Positions 22,428 to 26,396 of a stretch of DNA of 26,396 nucleotides are shown here, in pieces (position 1 is the stretch's first letter; the number at the start of each line of letters is the position of its first letter). The translations under genes were made by a program, and so were the position numbers. Source of the stretch: Hyphomicrobiales bacterium (GTDB taxonomy: Bacteria; Pseudomonadota; Alphaproteobacteria; Rhizobiales; Beijerinckiaceae); the NCBI GenBank assembly GCA_900299065.1, contig OMIJ01000073.1, positions 1-26,396 on the forward strand, read 5' to 3'. Under the pieces are notes generated by a model that was given only the letters and a program-made list of their open reading frames with translations, did no database searches and had not been told where the DNA came from.

Positions 22428-22456
22428 TTGATCTTAGGTCCATATCAGCATAGATA
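22428..22456 (+). promoter_or_regulatory. Candidate promoter of the ThDP enzyme gene
   Basis: TTGATC (22428-22433), 17 bases, then TAGATA (22451-22456). The expected start near 22463 gives a 40-base leader to GTG 22503 and excludes ATG 22458. The -10 match is only fair. Confidence 0.4.
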
Positions 22457-22502
22457 AATGAGAGGCAAGACTCAAACGGGCAAGCGCGCAAGGGAGTTCA
22501 AC

Positions 22503-24224
22503 GTGACCACCAAGACCATTGAAACCGGCACAGTTTCCGATGCCTATCTGGCCCTTTTGGCAGACCGTGGTGTTGATTATCTCTTCGCCAATGCCGGTAC
22601 AGATTTTGCGCCCCTGATTGAGGCCTTCTCCAAAGCTGAAACTACTGGCAAGCCCTTCCCCAAGCCCGTCACTGTGCCCCATGAGAATGTCGCCGTGGCT
22701 ATGGCGATTGGCTATTATCTCAAATCGGGCAAGCCACAGCTCGTCATGGTGCATGTCAATGTGGGCACTGCCAATGCCATTTGCGGCTTGATGAATGCTT
22801 GGCGCGGCAATATTCCCGTGCTGTTCAGCGCTGGTCGCACACCCTATGCCGAAACAGGCGGCGAACTTGGCCAACGCAGCGGCGAAATACACTGGCCACA
22901 AGAAATGCGCGATCAAGCCGCTATGCTGCGCGAATTCACCAAATGGGATTATGAATTGCCCAATGCGCATGTGCTGGAAACCAGCATTGATCGCGCCATC
23001 AATATTGCCATGTCTGAACCCAAGGGGCCGATCTATCTCACTCTGCCGCGTGAAGTGCTGGCAGCTCCGCTGCAGAATTTCAACTATACCTCACCTTCGC
23101 GACGCTCCACCCCCAGCGCGCCTTTCCCCGATCCTCACGCGATTGATCAAGCTGCTGATATGATCGCCAAGGCACAAAACCCGCTGATCATCACCTCAAG
23201 CACAGGCCGCGATGAAGATGATATGGCCAAACTCGGCGCTCTGGCGGATTGCTTTGCCATTCCAGTTGTCCAACGCAAACCGCGCTATGTCTGCCTCTCA
23301 AGCGAACATCCCATGCATATGGGCTATGAACCCGATCAACATCTGGCAGGCGCTGATCTCATTCTCGTGATTGATTGCGATGTGCCTTGGATTCCCTCCA
23401 AGAAAGCCCCGCATCCTGATTGCAAAATCATTCATCTAGGTACAGATCCTTTATTCTCCGCTTATCCCATTCGCGGTTTCACCAGCGATCTCGCTATCAC
23501 CGGAATATTGGGAGCGAGTCTGCCCCTACTGACCGAGGCTTTGCTCTCACGCCAAGGCGCTGCACGCGATCGCATTGCTGATCGGCGCAAGCGCGTGGCC
23601 GAGCAACGCGCCGCCTTGCACGAAAAATATGCCGCTGCGCTCCTTAAATCTCAACAAGGCACGCCCATCAGCCCGGTATGGATTACGCATTGTCTAGAGA
23701 ATGTGCGCGGCAAGAGCGGCATTTTGGTCAAGGAATCGCCGATCACGCTTGAGCATATGAATTTCACCCAGCCCGGCACCATGTTCTCCACCGCAGCAGC
23801 TGGCGGCCTTGGCTGGGGCCTTGGTACATCCTTGGGGATTAAAGCAGCAGTGGGCGATGAATTGGTGATCTGCACTGTGGGCGATGGCGCTTATATGTTT
23901 GGCAATCCCTTGCCAGCGCATTATGTGTCGCGTGCTGAAAATCTGCCCATGCTGACCGTGGTGTTCAACAATCAAATGTGGGGCGCGGTGAAGCGCAATA
24001 CGCGCGAAGTCTATCCCTCGGGCTATGCGGCTAAGAGCAATCGCGAACCTCTGACTTATTTTGATGTCTCGATTGGTTTTGAAAAAGCTGTCGAAACGGT
24101 CGATGGCTATGGCGAGCGCGTTGAAGATCCCGCCGCAGTGCCCAAAGCTATTGAACGAGCAATGAAGGCCGTCGTCAGCGAAAAGCGCCAGGCGCTGCTC
24201 AACATCATCTGCCGCGGGCCGTAA
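22503..24224 (+). CDS. Thiamine-diphosphate-requiring enzyme, acetolactate-synthase-like
   Basis: 573 residues from GTG 22503, selected over ATG 22458 because GGGAG (22492-22496) is six bases upstream. Three-domain ThDP architecture: an N-terminal pyrimidine-binding domain with catalytic E61 (VPHENVAVAMAIGYY), a central domain from about residue 205, and a C-terminal PP domain with the ThDP/Mg motif G460-D-G...N489-N490. The stretch GQRSGEIHWPQEMRDQAAMLREFTKWDYEL, cut here for length into GQRSGEIHWPQEMRDQ and AAMLREFTKWDYEL, recalls a subgroup labelled acetolactate-synthase catalytic-subunit-like but not part of IlvBN. No small regulatory subunit is adjacent, and the neighbourhood is catabolic, so a 2-oxo acid decarboxylase or ligase role is more likely than valine synthesis. 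The exact reaction is unknown. Confidence 0.85.
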   Translation: MTTKTIETGTVSDAYLALLADRGVDYLFANAGTDFAPLIEAFSKAETTGKPFPKPVTVPHENVAVAMAIGYYLKSGKPQLVMVHVNVGTANAICGLMNAWRGNIPVLFSAGRTPYAETGGELGQRSGEIHWPQEMRDQAAMLREFTKWDYELPNAHVLETSIDRAINIAMSEPKGPIYLTLPREVLAAPLQNFNYTSPSRRSTPSAPFPDPHAIDQAADMIAKAQNPLIITSSTGRDEDDMAKLGALADCFAIPVVQRKPRYVCLSSEHPMHMGYEPDQHLAGADLILVIDCDVPWIPSKKAPHPDCKIIHLGTDPLFSAYPIRGFTSDLAITGILGASLPLLTEALLSRQGAARDRIADRRKRVAEQRAALHEKYAAALLKSQQGTPISPVWITHCLENVRGKSGILVKESPITLEHMNFTQPGTMFSTAAAGGLGWGLGTSLGIKAAVGDELVICTVGDGAYMFGNPLPAHYVSRAENLPMLTVVFNNQMWGAVKRNTREVYPSGYAAKSNREPLTYFDVSIGFEKAVETVDGYGERVEDPAAVPKAIERAMKAVVSEKRQALLNIICRGP

Positions 24225-24234
24225 GCCTAAATAA

Positions 24235-24263
24235 ATAAGCCAGAGTCAAAGACTCTGGCTTAT
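24235..24263. terminator. Bidirectional terminator between the ThDP enzyme and dnaN genes
   Basis: ATAAGCCAGAGTC (24235-24247) pairs perfectly with GACTCTGGCTTAT (24251-24263) around a three-base loop, a 13-bp stem between two convergent genes. In the dnaN direction it is followed by the U-rich TTATTTA; in the other direction the U content is poor. It probably ends dnaN transcription and may act both ways. Confidence 0.75.
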
Positions 24264-24300
24264 CAGGAAAGCATCCTCTTAAGTGACGAAAGCGCGCGGA

Positions 24301-25419
24301 CTAAACCCGCATCGGCATCAACACATAAAGGGCCGCTGCGCCATCACGATCCTGAATGACCGTGGGCGAGCCAGCATCCGCCAATTTGAACAAGGCCGTG
24401 TCACTGTCCAATTGTGCGGTGATATCGAGCAGATAACGGGCATTAAACCCAATCTCGAGCTCGCCGGAATCATAATCGACCTCAAGCTCTTCAGTGGCCG
24501 AACCTGAATCAGGATTGGTCACGGTGAGCATGAGGCGCCCGTCGTTCAAAGACAATTTAACTGCACGACCGCGCTCGGATGAAATGGTCGAGACACGATC
24601 AACCGCCTCAGCAAACTGCGAGCGCTCAACAATCAGCCGCTTATCATTAGCGGCTGGAATAACGCGGGCATAATCAGGGAATGTGCCATCAATCAGCTTG
24701 GAGGTCAGCACCACATCACCAAAGGTAAAGCGCGCTTTGGTGGTTGAAATCTCGATGATGATTTCAGCGTTAATGTCTTCAACAAGCTTCTGCACCTCAG
24801 CAACAGCCTTGCGCGGAATAATCACGCCGGGCATGCCGCCAGAGCCAACAGGCGCAGGTACTTCAATGCGCGCCAGACGATGCCCATCCGTTGCCACTGC
24901 GCGCAGCATAATATGCCCGCCCACATCTGTGGTGTGCATGAAAATGCCGTTGAGATAATAGCGCGTCTCCTCGGTGGAGATGGCAAATTGGGTTTTATCG
25001 ATCATTCGCTTGAGATCGCCCGCAGGCAGCATGAAGCGATGCGTCAGATCAGCGGCATTCAGATCGGGGAAATCACTTTCGGGAAGCGATTGCAGCGTAA
25101 AGCGCGAGCGGCCCGAGCGCAGCAATAATTGGCCGCTATCGCCAGAGGCCTCAAGCGACACCTGCGCCCCATCGGGAAGCTTGCGCACAATGTCATAAAG
25201 CACATGGGCAGGCAGCGTCGTAGCGCCGCTCTGGCCCACATCAGCTGGCACTGTTTCAGTGATATCAAGATCAAGATCGGTTGCCCGCAGAAGCAATGAG
25301 CCCTTTTCTGCCCGCAATAGCACATTCGACAAAATCGGAATTGTATTGCGCCGCTCAACCACGCGATGGACATGGCCCAAAGATTTGAGGAGCGCTGCCC
25401 GTTCGAGAGTAACTTTCAT
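24301..25419 (-). CDS. dnaN: DNA polymerase III beta sliding clamp
   Basis: The ring-shaped clamp that tethers DNA polymerase III to DNA. The 372-residue length is standard and the three clamp folds are visible: MKVTLERAALLKSLGHVHRVVERRNTIPILSNV at the start (read as two halves around VHRVVE), LPAHVLYDIVRKLPDG, RSGRSRFTLQSLPESDFPDL, RYYLNGIFMH, VATDGHRLA near 180, TFPDYARVIP and the terminal YVLMPMRV that lines the partner-binding pocket. No dnaA or recF is adjacent here, so this organism has dispersed the usual dnaA-dnaN-recF group at least on this side. The ribosome-binding site (GGCGGA, about 7 bases upstream) is weak. Confidence 0.98.
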   Translation of the reverse strand: MKVTLERAALLKSLGHVHRVVERRNTIPILSNVLLRAEKGSLLLRATDLDLDITETVPADVGQSGATTLPAHVLYDIVRKLPDGAQVSLEASGDSGQLLLRSGRSRFTLQSLPESDFPDLNAADLTHRFMLPAGDLKRMIDKTQFAISTEETRYYLNGIFMHTTDVGGHIMLRAVATDGHRLARIEVPAPVGSGGMPGVIIPRKAVAEVQKLVEDINAEIIIEISTTKARFTFGDVVLTSKLIDGTFPDYARVIPAANDKRLIVERSQFAEAVDRVSTISSERGRAVKLSLNDGRLMLTVTNPDSGSATEELEVDYDSGELEIGFNARYLLDITAQLDSDTALFKLADAGSPTVIQDRDGAAALYVLMPMRV

Positions 25420-25536
25420 CGATCTATCCGCCAGAAACTGACCAAATCGGCCCAGCCAGAGGGCTTGGACCTGAAGGGAGGATGAGTCTGGCGTGAGGAA
25501 GCCACAAGCGCAAGCCTGAGGTGAGTTTGGTCGCGC

Positions 25537-25562
25537 AAACTGGGGGATTTCCCCCAGTTTTT
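25537..25562. promoter_or_regulatory. Long GC-rich palindrome in the dnaN/PBP1A intergenic region
   Basis: AAACTGGGGG (25537-25546) and CCCCCAGTTT (25551-25560) form a perfect 10-bp inverted repeat with an ATTT centre, followed on the plus strand by two more T. It resembles a Rho-independent terminator reading rightward, but no rightward gene precedes it. It sits 118 bases upstream of the dnaN start, so it may be a dnaN leader structure, a protein-binding palindrome, or a block to antisense transcription. Confidence 0.55.
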
Positions 25563-25607
25563 ACACCCTGCTTTAGCGCTCCTGCCGCCCCACGCCACAG
25601 CCAAGAC

Positions 25608-25622
25608 TTAACCAGCCCTTAA
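25608..25622. promoter_or_regulatory. CtrA box
   Basis: TTAACCAGCCCTTAA is a perfect TTAA-N7-TTAA, the binding consensus of the alphaproteobacterial cell-cycle regulator CtrA. Two further TTAA half-sites follow (25633, 25646) without the exact spacing. It lies about 50 bases before the PBP1A start and 189 bases before dnaN, so control of PBP1A is the likelier reading. Confidence 0.6.
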
Positions 25623-25670
25623 TCAGCCCCAATTAACCTACAGGCTTAACATTGGCGGCCCTAAAACACG

Positions 25671-26396
25671 GTGCCATTCCTCGATCTTGCCCCACTCAAG
25701 AGGCCAAGAGCGCAAACGGATGGATTATTCGAACAGATACGAAAGACTGGCTTGGCTAAGGATCGCATTGGCAGCAGACGCGAACCCAATCTGGGCAGCC
25801 CCGCCCCCCGGAGCGCTGATCTGCGTGTGGATGCCAATGACCGGATCGGTGCCAATCTAGGCCACAACCAAAGGCGCAATGAGCCAGACCTGAGAAGTCA
25901 GGACGCTGAAGTCGGCCAATCAAGCCCTGCCAGCCAGCAAACCACTTCGCGCCGCAATCGCAAATCACCCAAAAACCGTGACCCAAGAGGACGGGGCGGG
26001 CGCTCCCTTTTAGGCCATTTGCTCTATTGGACCTTTGTCCTGGGCATATGGGGCGTCATCGGCCTGACAGGCCTCATCGTCTATCATGCCGGGCAATTGC
26101 CGCCGATTGACCAATTGGCGATTCCGAAGCGTCCGCCCAATATTGCCATTATGGGAATTGAGGGCACGCTCTTGGCCAATCGCGGCGATACGGGCGGCCC
26201 GGCGGTTCAATTGCGCGAAATGCCCAGCTATTTGCCCAAAGCCTTTGTCGCCATCGAGGACAGGCGCTTTTATAACCATGCAGGAATTGATCCCATTGGC
26301 ATTGCCAGAGCCGCCGCCCGCAATCTGACTGGCCGCGGCGGCGTGCAGGGTGGCTCAACGCTCACCCAGCAATTAGCCAAAAATCTCTTCCTCACA
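25671..26396 (+). CDS. mrcA: Penicillin-binding protein 1A (bifunctional glycosyltransferase/transpeptidase), N-terminal part
   Basis: The frame is open from the stop at 25662-25664 to the window edge; GTG 25671 is the first usable start and gives 242 residues so far. Residues 1-115 are a hydrophilic, Arg/Asn/Gln/Ser-rich cytoplasmic extension. One membrane anchor follows (LLGHLLYWTFVLGIWGVIGL, then TGLIVYHAG). From about 150 the GT51 glycosyltransferase domain begins: PKAFVAIEDRRFYNHAGID with the catalytic glutamate, then GGVQGGSTLTQQLAKNLFLT. PBP1A polymerises lipid II and cross-links peptides in the cell wall; the transpeptidase half lies beyond the window. It diverges from dnaN, and a CtrA box is upstream. 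Confidence 0.93.
   Translation, partial: MPFLDLAPLKRPRAQTDGLFEQIRKTGLAKDRIGSRREPNLGSPAPRSADLRVDANDRIGANLGHNQRRNEPDLRSQDAEVGQSSPASQQTTSRRNRKSPKNRDPRGRGGRSLLGHLLYWTFVLGIWGVIGLTGLIVYHAGQLPPIDQLAIPKRPPNIAIMGIEGTLLANRGDTGGPAVQLREMPSYLPKAFVAIEDRRFYNHAGIDPIGIARAAARNLTGRGGVQGGSTLTQQLAKNLFLT

Noticed and set aside
1..26396. Mobile elements, CRISPR arrays, tRNA or rRNA genes
   Set aside because: None seen: no transposase or integrase motifs, no regularly spaced repeats, and no tRNA-like cloverleaf recognised by eye. A covariance-model scan would be decisive for small RNAs.

Overview
This window reads as a chromosomal segment of an alphaproteobacterium, most likely of the order Hyphomicrobiales (Rhizobiales). 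The evidence is the uvrC-pgsA-moaD-moaE block, the CTC-type L25 next to pth, a MarR/OmpR-type regulator/EnvZ-like kinase operon beside ilvE, a basic, disordered N-terminal extension on a PBP1A typical of that order, and a perfect CtrA-type TTAA-N7-TTAA box. GC content is moderate (roughly mid-50s percent by eye). I see no tRNA, rRNA, CRISPR array, transposase, integrase or phage gene. No gap between genes exceeds 300 bases.

Layout. 1-181 is the end of a SEC-C zinc-motif protein. 277-1664 holds an orphan tripartite-tricarboxylate-type (TTT/Bug) periplasmic receptor and a small four-cysteine secreted protein. 1728-3101 (minus) is rplY-pth, with a readable promoter and leader at 3124-3220. 3348-3977 is an outer-membrane beta-barrel protein. 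3991-5691 (minus) holds prs and, upstream of it, a lipoprotein gene. 5884-9395 is uvrC, pgsA, moaD, moaE, and 9398-10288 (minus) is ilvE. 10490-13955 is a regulatory run: MarR, response regulator, sensor kinase and a DUF1499 membrane protein. 14132-15427 is a triheme cytochrome c with a clear terminator. 15508-18319 is a divergent pair of lipid-linked sugar genes: a GtrB-GtrA fusion and an ArnT/PMT-type GT-C transferase. 18309-24224 is the most accessory-looking part: alpha/beta hydrolase, tandem-VOC protein, second TTT receptor, tiny zinc-ribbon protein, Pht5-like decarboxylase and a ThDP-dependent enzyme. 24301-26396 holds dnaN (minus) and the 5' end of a PBP1A gene (plus), diverging from a shared 251-base region.

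How they may work together. The housekeeping blocks cover translation (L25, Pth), PRPP supply (Prs), excision repair (UvrC), phosphatidylglycerol synthesis (PgsA), molybdopterin synthase (MoaD/MoaE), branched-chain amino acid transamination (IlvE), replication (DnaN) and cell-wall synthesis (PBP1A). The 18.3-24.2 kb cluster combines a solute receptor with enzyme families frequent in aromatic or oxo-acid catabolism. I infer, but cannot show, that it handles one substrate. The best candidates for something undescribed are this cluster, the fused GtrAB plus GT-C glycan-modification pair, and the orphan TTT receptor with its cysteine-rich companion.
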